Below, in pieces: positions 1 to 8,380 of a stretch of DNA of 64,000 nt (its first letter is position 1; every line of letters starts with the position of its first letter). The notes beneath the pieces are model-generated. The model made no database searches. It was not told the origin of the DNA and worked only from the letters and a program-made list of their open reading frames with translations. Origin of the DNA: CAG-791 sp963629395 (GTDB taxonomy: Bacteria; Bacillota; Clostridia; Lachnospirales; Lachnospiraceae); contig CAVGIV010000001.1 in the NCBI GenBank assembly GCA_963629395.1, forward strand, positions 1-64,000. The letters are read 5' to 3'. The position numbers were made by a program, and so were the translations under genes.

Positions 1-37
1 TCACGTTTTCCTTCGCTGTATGCTCTGATTGCTTCAT
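1..37 (-). CDS. Start of an unidentified gene running off the left edge
   Basis: The minus strand opens with ATG at 37, read as M-K-Q-S-E-H-T-A-K-E-N-V, and stays open to the edge. An AAAAGGAA ribosome binding site lies about 8 nt upstream. A second in-frame ATG at 43 sits too close to that site to be preferred. It would be the next gene after the GTPase-NYN gene on the same strand. Twelve residues are too few to assign a family. Confidence 0.35.
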   Translation of the reverse strand, partial: MKQSEHTAKENV

Positions 38-117
38 GTCCATATTCCTTTTCAACGGATTCCTCCGTTTTTATTTTTCCTGCACTCTCTGTCTGTCAGG
101 AAGTCACCGGTGTCATT

Positions 118-3100
118 TTACTCCGTTACGTAGTGTTCCTTCAGCTCTCGCCCGGCGAACAGGATTTCCTCCAGAAGGCCCCTGGGGGAGAGCCGCACGG
201 CTCCCGCGCCGAAGATGATGATCTGCTCTACATAATCTCCCGTTGCAACGCTCACCTTGTTCTTCGGATAGAGGCGATGGGCCGTCTTCTCGATGTACAA
301 ATCTGCCGTTTCTGCCTCTTTGGTAAAGACGACATCCAGATTGTGATACCGATAATACTCCCCCTTTCCGCCCGGCACCCGGTAGGCATCGAAGACAACG
401 ATCACATTTTTCCCGGTATAGCCGGCATAATCCGACAGGATGTCCAGCAGCCGGTCTCTGGCGGACTTGATATCCGTGGATGCCAGGTCCTTCAGCTCCG
501 TCCATGCGAAAATAATATTATACCCATCCACCAGCAGAAATTCCTGCTGCTGTTCCGGGCCGCCTTTGCGCTTGCCCTTTCCCCGTGCATCACCGCGTGC
601 TGCCTTGTCGTCCCTGCTGCCGGAGGGTTTCTCCCCCGCGGCAGACGTCTCGTTCTCAGACGGACTCAGCGCCTGCTCCTCCGACGGCAGAACCAGGCCA
701 TAGACCCTTTTCCTCGCGTTATCCGGATGAACCAGAGACTGCGTCACCGGCCCGTAGGTCTTTTCAAAAATACGGCGGAGCTCCTCCTCTTCGGCAAGAA
801 ATGCCCTCTGGCGCTCCTTGAAATCGCCGGCCTCACCCGTCTCATTTTTGCAGGATCTCCTTCCTCTGGGAGCTCCTGCACCTGCCGGTCCGCTTCCGTT
901 CCCGGAAGCGTCTCCGCCGTCTTGACGGCTTCTCCAGGCTCCTTCGTCCGCTGCGTTTCCCTCCTCTCCTGCCGGCGCTCTCCAGCCGGTATCCACGTGC
1001 ATGTATTCCCGCACGTGCTCCCAGGTGACCACGGTTCCTGCACCGTGGGAGCAGAACACGGACCAGGAAGGGTTCCGGCGATCCGCATCCGGATCATAAG
1101 CCTTTTCCTCGATCACTTCCTCGGCATTGTGACAGGGTGCATACCCCTTAAACACCGCATCAAGATGCCCCCGGCCGCCGGTGTAGCCCGCCACCGTCAC
1201 CGCATAGTCGCCCAGCTCGGAGGCAGGAACCGTCCCCGTCAGGACCGCCGTATCCTCCAGAAACTCTGCCGGCTGACAAAAGCCGTGCATCTGACTGATA
1301 TCCGTCATTGCCCTTCCGACGCAGCCGGCCGGAAGCTCCAGTGTAATCCCCAGAACCGGCTCCAGCAGAATGTTCTGCGCCGTCATGAGTCCCTGACGAA
1401 CCGCTGCATAGGCTGCCTTTCGGAAATCGCCGCCGCTCGTATGCTTTATATTGGCCCTGCCGCCCAGAAGGCTGATCCGAACGTCCGTAAGTCCGGAGCC
1501 CGTCAGGACGCCCTTAAACTGCCTGGATGAGAGCTGTGAGAGAATCAGATTCTGCCAGTTCTTCTCCAGCATATTCGGAAGGCACCGGTTCTCAATGACG
1601 ATGCCGCTCCCTCTCTCCCCCGGCTCCAGCAGGAGGTGGACCTCCGCATAATGGCGCAGCGGCTCGAAGTGGCCAACGCCCTCCACCGCAGAGGCAATGG
1701 TTTCCTGATAAATAATGCTCCCCTGGCCAAAGCTGGCGCGCAGGTCGTATTTGTCCCGAAGCGTATTCTGCAGAATTTCAATCTGAATCGGCCCCATGAT
1801 GCGAACCGTCAGATCCCCGTTCTCATCCCTTCCCGCCTGGAGCATGGGCTCCTGCTCCTCCAGCTCCCTCAGAACCTTCATGAGGGTAAATTCATCCACT
1901 GGCTTACCGAACTTGTCCGCTGCGGTAACCGCGCAGGAGAGGATCGGCGTCAGAAGCTCCTCTCTTTGATCCTTCTGCGTTCCAAGGCCGTCCCCTGCCA
2001 GTGTGTGGGAGAGTCCTGCTGCCGCTACAATTTCGCCGGCAGACACCTTGGTGACCTGCCGGTAACGGTCGCCGGAATACAGGCGCAGCTCGCTGATTTT
2101 CTCCGCAGCAGCGGTTTCCCCCGGCTCGCCTTCTCCAGCGTCCTCCGCCTCATCCCACACAGCTTCAAGGTCGTCTGTGCCGGTACCTGACTGCGTTCCG
2201 TCTAAGCGGCCTCCCGAGGCACTCCCCGGCTGCGAGCCGGCTGCCGGATTTCCTGTCGCGCGACCGGCAGCGGCACTCCCTCCAGGCAGAGCCGAAGCGC
2301 TTCGAACCGTTTCCAGCACCGCATCCCGGATGGAGAGCGTCCCACTGGTAATCTTCATCCAGGTAAGGCGTACGCCGTTCTCTCTCGTGACCTTGTACAC
2401 CAGTGCTCCGAAGGGCTCTTCGAAGGAGCCTTCGGACGCTTCTGCAGCGCCGGCCTCCGTCTGCGCCGCATCACCTTCCTTCCAGGTGCAAACATAGCGC
2501 CCAAGTCCCTCCAGGAGAGCCTCCACGCCGTCTCCCTTCAGAGCACTTCCGCCGTACACCGGAACCAGCTTCCCGGACAGGAGAAGCTCTGCCACGTCCG
2601 CATCCGCAACAGCCTCTCCCTCCAGAAACCGCTCCATCAGGCCATCCTCACAAACCGCCACCGACTCTGCATTCGCCTCGCACAGCTGATGCTCATCAAA
2701 GGGTACCAGCTGTGTTCCGAAGTCCTTCTGCAAAAGCCCCAGAAATGCTTCAAACTGTTCTCCATAGCCTTCTCCTGCCGCGCGGTCCGTCTCCCTTCCG
2801 TTCTCCCCGTCTCCTGCCTCCAAAGGCTCGAACTGATCCAGCTTATTCACGAAAATGATGGTCGGGATTTCATAGTGCCGCAAGAGCTTCCACAAAAGCC
2901 GCACCTGCGGATCCGCCCCCTTCTGCGCCGCAAGGTCCGACGCACTGACCACCAGAACCGCCGCATCCAGCACGCGCAGTGCCCGTTCCGTCTCCGGTGA
3001 AAAGTCCGCGTGTCCCGGGGTATCCAGAATGGTGAAGGGCCGCCCTTTGGCCTCAAACCTTGCAAGCTTGGAGTAGATGGTAATGCCGCGCCGTTTTTCC

Positions 3101-3243
3101 ATCGGGTCTGTGTCCAGGAATGCGTCGCCGTGATCCACCCGTCCGCAGGTTCTAAGGACCCCGGCCTTCTGCAGCAGGCTCTCGGATAAGGTTGTTTTGC
3201 CGGCATCCACATGCGCCAGAATGCCTATGGTTGTATTCCGCAT
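118..3243 (-). CDS. TetM/EF-G-like translational GTPase fused to a C-terminal NYN (Rae1/YacP-like) nuclease domain
   Basis: A 1041-residue protein. The N-terminus has translational GTPase motifs: G1 AHVDAGKTT (residues 10-18), RRGITI, G3 DTPGHADF and G4 NKLDQ, followed by EF-G-like domains as in ribosomal protection proteins (TetM/TetO). Those are about 640 residues long, so this one is far longer. Low-complexity Gly/Ala/Ser linkers interrupt the middle. Residues 900-1041 match the YacP/Rae1 NYN family: VDGYN with Asp906, VVFDAYR with Asp952, an ETADLYIEK helix and ATGDYVEQ. Rae1 is known in Bacillus as a ribosome-associated A-site mRNA endonuclease. A factor that binds the ribosomal A-site region fused to such a nuclease suggests one protein that remodels and cleaves on stalled ribosomes; this is inference. 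It is divergent from purC. Acquired tetracycline resistance is not implied. Confidence 0.88.
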   Translation of the reverse strand: MRNTTIGILAHVDAGKTTLSESLLQKAGVLRTCGRVDHGDAFLDTDPMEKRRGITIYSKLARFEAKGRPFTILDTPGHADFSPETERALRVLDAAVLVVSASDLAAQKGADPQVRLLWKLLRHYEIPTIIFVNKLDQFEPLEAGDGENGRETDRAAGEGYGEQFEAFLGLLQKDFGTQLVPFDEHQLCEANAESVAVCEDGLMERFLEGEAVADADVAELLLSGKLVPVYGGSALKGDGVEALLEGLGRYVCTWKEGDAAQTEAGAAEASEGSFEEPFGALVYKVTRENGVRLTWMKITSGTLSIRDAVLETVRSASALPGGSAAAGRATGNPAAGSQPGSASGGRLDGTQSGTGTDDLEAVWDEAEDAGEGEPGETAAAEKISELRLYSGDRYRQVTKVSAGEIVAAAGLSHTLAGDGLGTQKDQREELLTPILSCAVTAADKFGKPVDEFTLMKVLRELEEQEPMLQAGRDENGDLTVRIMGPIQIEILQNTLRDKYDLRASFGQGSIIYQETIASAVEGVGHFEPLRHYAEVHLLLEPGERGSGIVIENRCLPNMLEKNWQNLILSQLSSRQFKGVLTGSGLTDVRISLLGGRANIKHTSGGDFRKAAYAAVRQGLMTAQNILLEPVLGITLELPAGCVGRAMTDISQMHGFCQPAEFLEDTAVLTGTVPASELGDYAVTVAGYTGGRGHLDAVFKGYAPCHNAEEVIEEKAYDPDADRRNPSWSVFCSHGAGTVVTWEHVREYMHVDTGWRAPAGEEGNAADEGAWRSRQDGGDASGNGSGPAGAGAPRGRRSCKNETGEAGDFKERQRAFLAEEEELRRIFEKTYGPVTQSLVHPDNARKRVYGLVLPSEEQALSPSENETSAAGEKPSGSRDDKAARGDARGKGKRKGGPEQQQEFLLVDGYNIIFAWTELKDLASTDIKSARDRLLDILSDYAGYTGKNVIVVFDAYRVPGGKGEYYRYHNLDVVFTKEAETADLYIEKTAHRLYPKNKVSVATGDYVEQIIIFGAGAVRLSPRGLLEEILFAGRELKEHYVTE

Positions 3244-3308
3244 AGTGTTAATTCTCCATCAAAAGTACCAAAGATCACAAAAGCCCCTGTCTGATCGGCA
3301 AAATAACC

Positions 3309-3336
3309 TTGCCCTCATTCCAGAAGATTCTATACT
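3309..3336 (+). promoter_or_regulatory. Candidate promoter of purC
   Basis: TTGCCC (3309-3314) and TATACT (3331-3336) are separated by 16 bp, about 100 nt before the purC ATG. The match to the housekeeping sigma consensus is reasonable (4/6 and 5/6). No purine operator or riboswitch could be recognised in the leader. Confidence 0.45.
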
Positions 3337-3434
3337 AATAAGTACTTTAACCCCAACACCGCTCGTGCCTGCCCATGCAGGCGCCACTAGTAATGCAATC
3401 CGCTGCGCAGCAGCGGCCCCAAAAGGAGGAACAA

Positions 3435-4310
3435 ATGGAGCAGTTTAGTCCCGTTAAAGAAGGCAAGGTTCGTGAGATCTATGACATCGGCGATTCTCTG
3501 ATCATGGTCGCCACCGACCGCATTTCTGCGTTTGACGTAATCCTTAAGAATCAGGTGACGGACAAGGGTCGTGTCCTGACACAGATGTCCAGGTTCTGGT
3601 TTGATTATACAAAGGATGTCCTTCCGAATCACATGGAAAGCGTAGATGTTGCCGACATGCCGGAATATTTCCAGACAGACGCATTCCGCGGCCGCAGCAT
3701 GAAGTGCCGCAAGCTGACCATGATTCCCGTTGAATGCATCGTTCGCGGCTACATCACCGGTTCCGGCTGGGAAAGCTATAAGGAAAACGGTACTGTCTGC
3801 GGCATTGCCCTTCCCGCAGGTCTGAAGGAATGTGACAAGCTGCCGGAGCCCATCTACACACCCAGCACCAAGGCAGAAATCGGAGACCACGACGAGAACA
3901 TCTCCTTTGAGCAGAGCATCCCGGTTCTGGAGAAGGCCTTCCCCGGACACGGCGAAGAATACGCCGTCAAGATTAAGGATGCAACCATCGCCCTTTATAA
4001 GAAGTGTGCAGACTATGCGCTGTCCAAGGGCATCATCATCGCGGATACCAAGTTCGAGTTCGGCCTGGATGAAAACGGCGAGCTCATTCTCGGCGATGAG
4101 ATGCTCACACCGGATTCCAGCCGCTTCTGGCCGCTGGAGGGATACGAATCCGGACACTCCCAGCCGTCCTTTGACAAGCAGTTCGTGCGCGACTGGCTCA
4201 AGGCCAATCCGGACAGCAACTACGACCTGCCGCAGGACGTCATCGACAAGACCATTGCCAAGTATCTCGAGGCTTATCACCTGCTGACCGGCACAGAGCT
4301 CAGCGTATAA
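3435..4310 (+). CDS. purC: Phosphoribosylaminoimidazole-succinocarboxamide (SAICAR) synthase
   Basis: A 291-residue protein, typical for PurC. It condenses CAIR with aspartate using ATP in purine biosynthesis in the cytoplasm. Hallmarks include the N-terminal KEGKVREIYD ATP-binding strand, the VATDRISAFD motif, VECIVRGYITGSGW and the C-terminal SRFWP segment. The ATG at 3435 is chosen because AAAAGGAGGA lies directly upstream; an upstream in-frame ATG at 3375 has no such site and adds non-conserved residues. It stands alone, divergent from the GTPase-NYN gene, and is followed by a clear terminator. No other pur genes are in the window. Confidence 0.97.
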   Translation: MEQFSPVKEGKVREIYDIGDSLIMVATDRISAFDVILKNQVTDKGRVLTQMSRFWFDYTKDVLPNHMESVDVADMPEYFQTDAFRGRSMKCRKLTMIPVECIVRGYITGSGWESYKENGTVCGIALPAGLKECDKLPEPIYTPSTKAEIGDHDENISFEQSIPVLEKAFPGHGEEYAVKIKDATIALYKKCADYALSKGIIIADTKFEFGLDENGELILGDEMLTPDSSRFWPLEGYESGHSQPSFDKQFVRDWLKANPDSNYDLPQDVIDKTIAKYLEAYHLLTGTELSV

Positions 4311-4341
4311 GCTCATTCAGTATTCCATTCAATATTCAAAG

Positions 4342-4379
4342 AAACCGGGAAGAATCGGATCAAGGATTCTTCCCGGTTT
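4342..4379. terminator. Rho-independent terminator, probably bidirectional
   Basis: A perfect 15-bp stem (4342-4356 with 4365-4379, arms beginning AAACCGGGAAG) with an 8-nt loop lies between the convergent purC and radical SAM genes. It is followed by TTTTATTAT on the plus strand and by a TTTCTTTG tract on the minus strand, so it can serve both genes. Confidence 0.9.
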
Positions 4380-4391
4380 TATTATAGCCTG

Positions 4392-5387
4392 TTATCTGGA
4401 TTTCTTATCGTTCTTCTCTTCGCCGCCGGTGCGGTTCGCACCCTCAACGTCTCCGGCCAGAATCTTCTTGCTGATCTGATTGCGGAAGCCGGCATCGATA
4501 AAGTCACACGACTTGCAGAAGGGATATTGATTCCTTCCCTTCGCCACTGCCTTGCGGACAGCGGTGATCTTCGCGCCGCTCCAGCAGTCCTTTAAGGATT
4601 CCTTCGTAAGATCGCCCAGATTGGTCACCTCCAGGTTGTCACAGCAGCAAATGCCGACCTGGCCATTCGGGGTGATCCATAGATCGGTAAACGGCAGAAG
4701 ACATGACTGCGTGTATTCCTTCGGCGTGCTCTGCTTGTTCGGGGCGGATCCGGCCCGGTTGGTCAGAACCTCCTGCAGATAGCGCATCTGAATCACAATC
4801 TCAATATCCTTAAATTCATCCTCATGCCCGCGAATGTAATCATAAATCTCCTTGATGTTGTCATGGAGCTTATATTCGTTGGCATAGTTGTTGATAATCA
4901 GCTGGTCCACATAGGGCTGTACCTCGCGGATCTTGTCCAGTGTCAGAATCAGACCGTTCGTAGACATGAAAATGAAGCTCTTGGGAAGCTTTTCTCTTGC
5001 GTATCGGTGCAACTCCACAATCCGCGTATCCAGAAGCGGCTCATTGTTGCCGTACAGCGTCAGATGTCCCTCGTAGTCCCACTCGGCCAGCTGATCGATG
5101 ATGGAATGGTACAGGCCCTCATCGATCTTCATGAAGGGACGCTTCTCCGCGTGGATGTTCGCGGTACAGAAGGCACAGGTGGAGTTGCAGCGGTTAATGG
5201 TTTCAATGTTCACCACCTGGGGCTTTGGCGTTTCCTCCTGCTCCATAAACCATTTGATGTACTGATCCTGAATGGTTCCGCGTGTCATGAACTGCAATTT
5301 CAGATATGCACTGCTGGCCAGGTTGGGTGCAATGCGTCTTGCCTCAAAGCCAAATCTTCCCAGAAAACTGCTGATGCGAATGCTCAT
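4392..5387 (-). CDS. Radical SAM protein with C-terminal SPASM-like domain
   Basis: A 331-residue protein. The 4Fe-4S motif CNSTCAFC (Cys67, Cys71, Cys74) is the C-x3-C-x2-C of radical SAM enzymes, with a TIM-barrel-like body (GHLTLYGNNEPLL, FIFMSTNGLIL). A Cys-rich C-terminus (CCCDN, then PFCKSCDF) fits a SPASM-type auxiliary cluster domain. It starts 9 nt after the stop of the flavoprotein gene and is surely cotranscribed with it. The pair lies next to polysaccharide-type membrane genes, so sugar or surface-glycan modification is the likeliest role. The substrate cannot be read from the sequence. Confidence 0.85.
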   Translation of the reverse strand: MSIRISSFLGRFGFEARRIAPNLASSAYLKLQFMTRGTIQDQYIKWFMEQEETPKPQVVNIETINRCNSTCAFCTANIHAEKRPFMKIDEGLYHSIIDQLAEWDYEGHLTLYGNNEPLLDTRIVELHRYAREKLPKSFIFMSTNGLILTLDKIREVQPYVDQLIINNYANEYKLHDNIKEIYDYIRGHEDEFKDIEIVIQMRYLQEVLTNRAGSAPNKQSTPKEYTQSCLLPFTDLWITPNGQVGICCCDNLEVTNLGDLTKESLKDCWSGAKITAVRKAVAKGRNQYPFCKSCDFIDAGFRNQISKKILAGDVEGANRTGGEEKNDKKSR

Positions 5388-5396
5388 GTATAACTC

Positions 5397-6971
5397 CTAA
5401 TCCACCTCGACCGTGTTCTCCTGCGTCGCCTCGTGGTACTCCTTCTCGGTATTGACGCTCCACACATTGGAGCGGTCCGTCCGGCCGGTCACGATGTCCT
5501 TTACCGCCTCAAAGCTGGTGCACATGGAGTGGTCAATGTTGTTGTAGCGATGCTGTCCGTTCCGTCCGACACAGAACAGATTCGGGATGGTATCCAGATA
5601 CTCGCGCAGGGTATCCATCTCATCGTAGGTATCAAAGTACGCGGGGTACGCCTTTTTCACGCGCTCCACGTGATAGTCCAGAACGTTTTCCCTGCTGCTG
5701 ATCAGTCCGAGCTTTACCATCTCCTCGATGCCGAGCTGCGCGAAGGCATCGTTGTCCATGGTCCAGAGGGAATCTCCCTCCGTGCAAAAATACTCCAGCC
5801 CCAGCCATACCGTATGCTCTAAATCCTTCACCAGATACGGCGACCAGTTGTTGTAAATCTGGAACCGTCCCATGGTGACACTGCGGTCATGCACATACAC
5901 CCAGTTGTCCGGCACGATGTTCCCGATGGTCTTATTCTTTGTCTTATTGGTCAGGTTCAGGTGATCCACCAGAACGCCAACCGTCATATAATCCCGATAC
6001 GGAAGTCCTGCCGCGATGCGGGCCGGATCCTCCGGAACATCGTTCATGCCCTCCACGAGGTCACGGATGGGCATGGAGGAGATCACATAATCGCCCGATA
6101 CCGTAATCTCCTGTCCGTCCTTTTCATAGACAACGCCTGTGAGCGTATTCTCCTTATCCTTGAGGATTCTGACAACCTTCGCCCCCGTCAGGATGGTGCC
6201 GCCGAGCTTTTGAACCTCCTCTGCGGTGACATCCCAGAGCTCACCGGGTCCGAGCTTGGGGTAGCTGAACTCCTCGATCAGAGAGGTCTCCACCTTCCGG
6301 TTTTTCTTGTGGAAGGTCTTATCCAACGCGTCCTTTAGGACAGCCGAAATCGACACGCCCTTTACGCGCTGTGCGCCCCAGGACGGATCAATCTGCGAAG
6401 GATGACGTCCCCAGAGGTTCTCTGTGTAGTGCTCAAAGAACATGGAGTAGAGCTTCTTGCCGAAGCGGTTAATATAGAAATCCTCCAGCGAATTCTCCTT
6501 GCGCGGGCAAATTCTCGCCTTAATGTACGAGCATCCAACAACCACCGTCGTCCCCAGTCCCATGTTGGCAAAGGTCTCCGGCTTCAGAGAGATCGGATAG
6601 TCAAAGAATTTGCTGTTGAAGAAAATCCGGCTGACACGGTTGCGGCGCAGCATAACGCGGTCCGTCTTCTCCGGATCCGGTCCGTCCTGCATCAGGGTAA
6701 CGCTGCGGCCAAGCTTCTTATCGTCGCTGGCAGGTGCTCCCTGTCTTGGCAGCATCTTATCCCACCATGCGTTTACCTCCGGAACCTTCGAAAAAAAGCG
6801 ATGGCCGCCCATATCCATTCGGTTTCCCTTGTACTCCACCGTACGGGAAATGCCGCCGAATTTCTCCGACTCCTCGAATACAACCACCTCGTAGCTGTCC
6901 TTGTGCTGCAGCAGCTCATAGGCTGCGGTCAAACCGGCCGGGCCTGCGCCGATGATTAAAACCTTCTCCAT
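5397..6971 (-). CDS. FAD-dependent oxidoreductase related to UDP-galactopyranose mutase / amine oxidase
   Basis: A 524-residue protein. It opens with a Rossmann FAD motif (IIGAGPAGLTAAYEL) and a family-typical GGISRTVEYKGNRMDMGGHRF segment, and ends with a second FAD-contact region (NLFCVGRNGQHRYNNIDHS). These are features of the UDP-galactopyranose-mutase-like and protoporphyrinogen-oxidase-like flavoproteins found in polysaccharide clusters. ATG 6971 is preferred over the longer open frame because CAAAGGAGCC lies 8 nt upstream; the extra upstream residues would be translated from the repeated intergenic element at 7012-7177. It is first in an operon with the radical SAM gene. The exact nucleotide-sugar substrate is unknown. 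Confidence 0.85.
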   Translation of the reverse strand: MEKVLIIGAGPAGLTAAYELLQHKDSYEVVVFEESEKFGGISRTVEYKGNRMDMGGHRFFSKVPEVNAWWDKMLPRQGAPASDDKKLGRSVTLMQDGPDPEKTDRVMLRRNRVSRIFFNSKFFDYPISLKPETFANMGLGTTVVVGCSYIKARICPRKENSLEDFYINRFGKKLYSMFFEHYTENLWGRHPSQIDPSWGAQRVKGVSISAVLKDALDKTFHKKNRKVETSLIEEFSYPKLGPGELWDVTAEEVQKLGGTILTGAKVVRILKDKENTLTGVVYEKDGQEITVSGDYVISSMPIRDLVEGMNDVPEDPARIAAGLPYRDYMTVGVLVDHLNLTNKTKNKTIGNIVPDNWVYVHDRSVTMGRFQIYNNWSPYLVKDLEHTVWLGLEYFCTEGDSLWTMDNDAFAQLGIEEMVKLGLISSRENVLDYHVERVKKAYPAYFDTYDEMDTLREYLDTIPNLFCVGRNGQHRYNNIDHSMCTSFEAVKDIVTGRTDRSNVWSVNTEKEYHEATQENTVEVD

Positions 6972-7011
6972 GTAAATGGCTCCTTTGTATCGTGCTGATG
7001 CGTGGCAGCTT

Positions 7012-7177
7012 GCTGCCGACTGTGACAGGGTGGCGGAGAATGTCCGGATCAGGGGCCTTGCGAGGCCTCGGTGCTTGCGAGCGTCTTGTGCGAGCTTAGC
7101 ACCGCTAGGTCCGAGGACGGAGCCGAGAGGCGTCCCCAGATCGGACAACTCCGCCAGGACCCGTCACAGTCGGCAGC
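7012..7177 (+). repeat. Structured intergenic repeat, copy A
   Basis: A 166-bp element bounded by a perfect 15-bp inverted repeat (GCTGCCGACTGTGAC at 7012 and its complement ending at 7177). Inside are a second long imperfect stem (GGCGGA to TCCGCC, GTCC to GGAC, GGGG to CCCC), a GGCC-TTGC-GAGGCC hairpin, a CGGTGC/GCACCG hairpin and a GCC-GAGA-GGC hairpin. Copies B (47826-47985, minus strand) and C (61454-61602) share this architecture with compensatory base changes. It lies between divergent genes and ends 87 nt before the DUF6077-like start. It encodes no plausible protein. Confidence 0.85.
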
Positions 7178-7264
7178 AAATCGCCACCACATCACTACAT
7201 ATTACCATACACCATGAGGGGGTGTACATCGACATTTTCCCCGGCATGGGTTAAACTCAAAGCT

Positions 7265-8380
7265 ATGAGTGCACTGATAAAACTGATTCTATTCTTCATA
7301 GCTGCCTTCGGGCTGCCGCTGCTGTCCGGGCTGCTGCCGGCCAGCCTTCTGCCGGCGGGAAAGCGCAGACTCCCTGTTCTTTTGATGTCCGGGTATCTGT
7401 CGACCTTTGCCCTGTTCGAGCTGGTGGGGCTCCCGATTCTGATCTGGACTCCCACCGGGGATTTCCGGCTGCTCGTCGCCATTTTTCTGATCCTGAACCT
7501 TGTCTGGATCGGTGCCGGATGTCTTCGCTGCGGCAGGACCGGTGGTCTGCGGCTCCCGGATTTCATGAAGGGGTCCTGGCCTGATCCGGATGCGATGGTA
7601 TGGTGGGTGTTATTTGCCGCGCTTCTTCTCTTCCAGCTTTATAAGGCCTACACCATGGCCTCCTTTGACGGAGATGATGCCTATTATACGGCGCAGTCCC
7701 TGCAGACCTGGCAGACGAATACCATGTACTATTATGTGCCCTACACCGGCATTACCACAACGCTCGACGGCAGACATGCGATGGCGCTGATGCCCATGTG
7801 GATCGCCTATGTGGCGCGACTTTGCGGCACGCACCCCACCATCGTTACACACAGCCTTCTCCCGCTGGTGCTGCTGCCCGCGGTCGATGCTCTGTTCTAC
7901 CAGCTGACCGTTGAGCTCACCGCCAATCAGCCGGACAAGCTAAGGCGACACCTTCTTCCCGCGGCGATGATCATCCTGGCTGTGCTGCAGATTTTCGGCA
8001 ACACCTCCATATACACACCGGAGACCTTTCTCCTCATGCGAACCTGGCAGGGGAAGTCCATGTTCGCCAACTACATTCTGCCGGCGCTTTTCGTTCTTCT
8101 TCTGCGAAAGCTCCGCTGTGACAAAGAGGAGTCTGCCTTTTGCTGGTGCATGCTGGTCATCCTCGGGATTGCCTCCGGCTTTTGTACATCACTGGCGCCG
8201 GCGCTTCTGACAGGGCTTTTACTCCTGGCCTGCCTTTTGATCCGCATTGTGAAAAAGCAAAAGGGCATCCTTCTTGCCGGTGCGGCGGCCTGCATTCCCA
8301 GTGTTCTCTACCTGGTACTATTGCTGCGGATGATCTATCCCTCGCTGGTACCTTTTCTGAAGGGAGGGCGGCTTCCGTGA
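7265..8380 (+). CDS. DUF6077-like polytopic membrane protein, N-terminal part
   Basis: A 371-residue, very hydrophobic protein with roughly ten predicted membrane helices. It resembles the large DUF6077 membrane proteins of Lachnospiraceae that sit in surface-polysaccharide loci (family name from memory). A conserved-looking soluble loop contains FDGDDAYYTAQ. The ATG at 7265 starts the first hydrophobic helix; an in-frame ATG at 7214 has no better binding site. The frame ends in the middle of what looks like one continuous protein: membrane segments and an extracytoplasmic C-terminus continue in another frame from 8377. The function is unknown; transport or transfer of glycan precursors is a guess. 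Confidence 0.65.
   Translation: MSALIKLILFFIAAFGLPLLSGLLPASLLPAGKRRLPVLLMSGYLSTFALFELVGLPILIWTPTGDFRLLVAIFLILNLVWIGAGCLRCGRTGGLRLPDFMKGSWPDPDAMVWWVLFAALLLFQLYKAYTMASFDGDDAYYTAQSLQTWQTNTMYYYVPYTGITTTLDGRHAMALMPMWIAYVARLCGTHPTIVTHSLLPLVLLPAVDALFYQLTVELTANQPDKLRRHLLPAAMIILAVLQIFGNTSIYTPETFLLMRTWQGKSMFANYILPALFVLLLRKLRCDKEESAFCWCMLVILGIASGFCTSLAPALLTGLLLLACLLIRIVKKQKGILLAGAAACIPSVLYLVLLLRMIYPSLVPFLKGGRLP

Noticed and set aside
133..1530. Long open frame opposite the GTPase-NYN gene
   Set aside because: A composition shadow in GC-rich DNA: no recognised motifs, no ribosome binding site, and it covers strongly conserved coding sequence on the other strand. The same holds for the long frames opposite purC, murF, ddl and the baseplate genes.
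118..3243. Acquired tetracycline resistance gene
   Set aside because: TetM-like motifs are present but the protein is about 400 residues too long, carries an NYN nuclease and low-complexity inserts, and has no mobile context; it looks like a chromosomal housekeeping or stress factor.
7012..7148. N-terminal extension of the flavoprotein encoded in the repeat
   Set aside because: The open frame extends into the repeat but the conserved FAD-binding start is at 6971 with its own ribosome binding site; similar spurious peptides arise from the other repeat copies.
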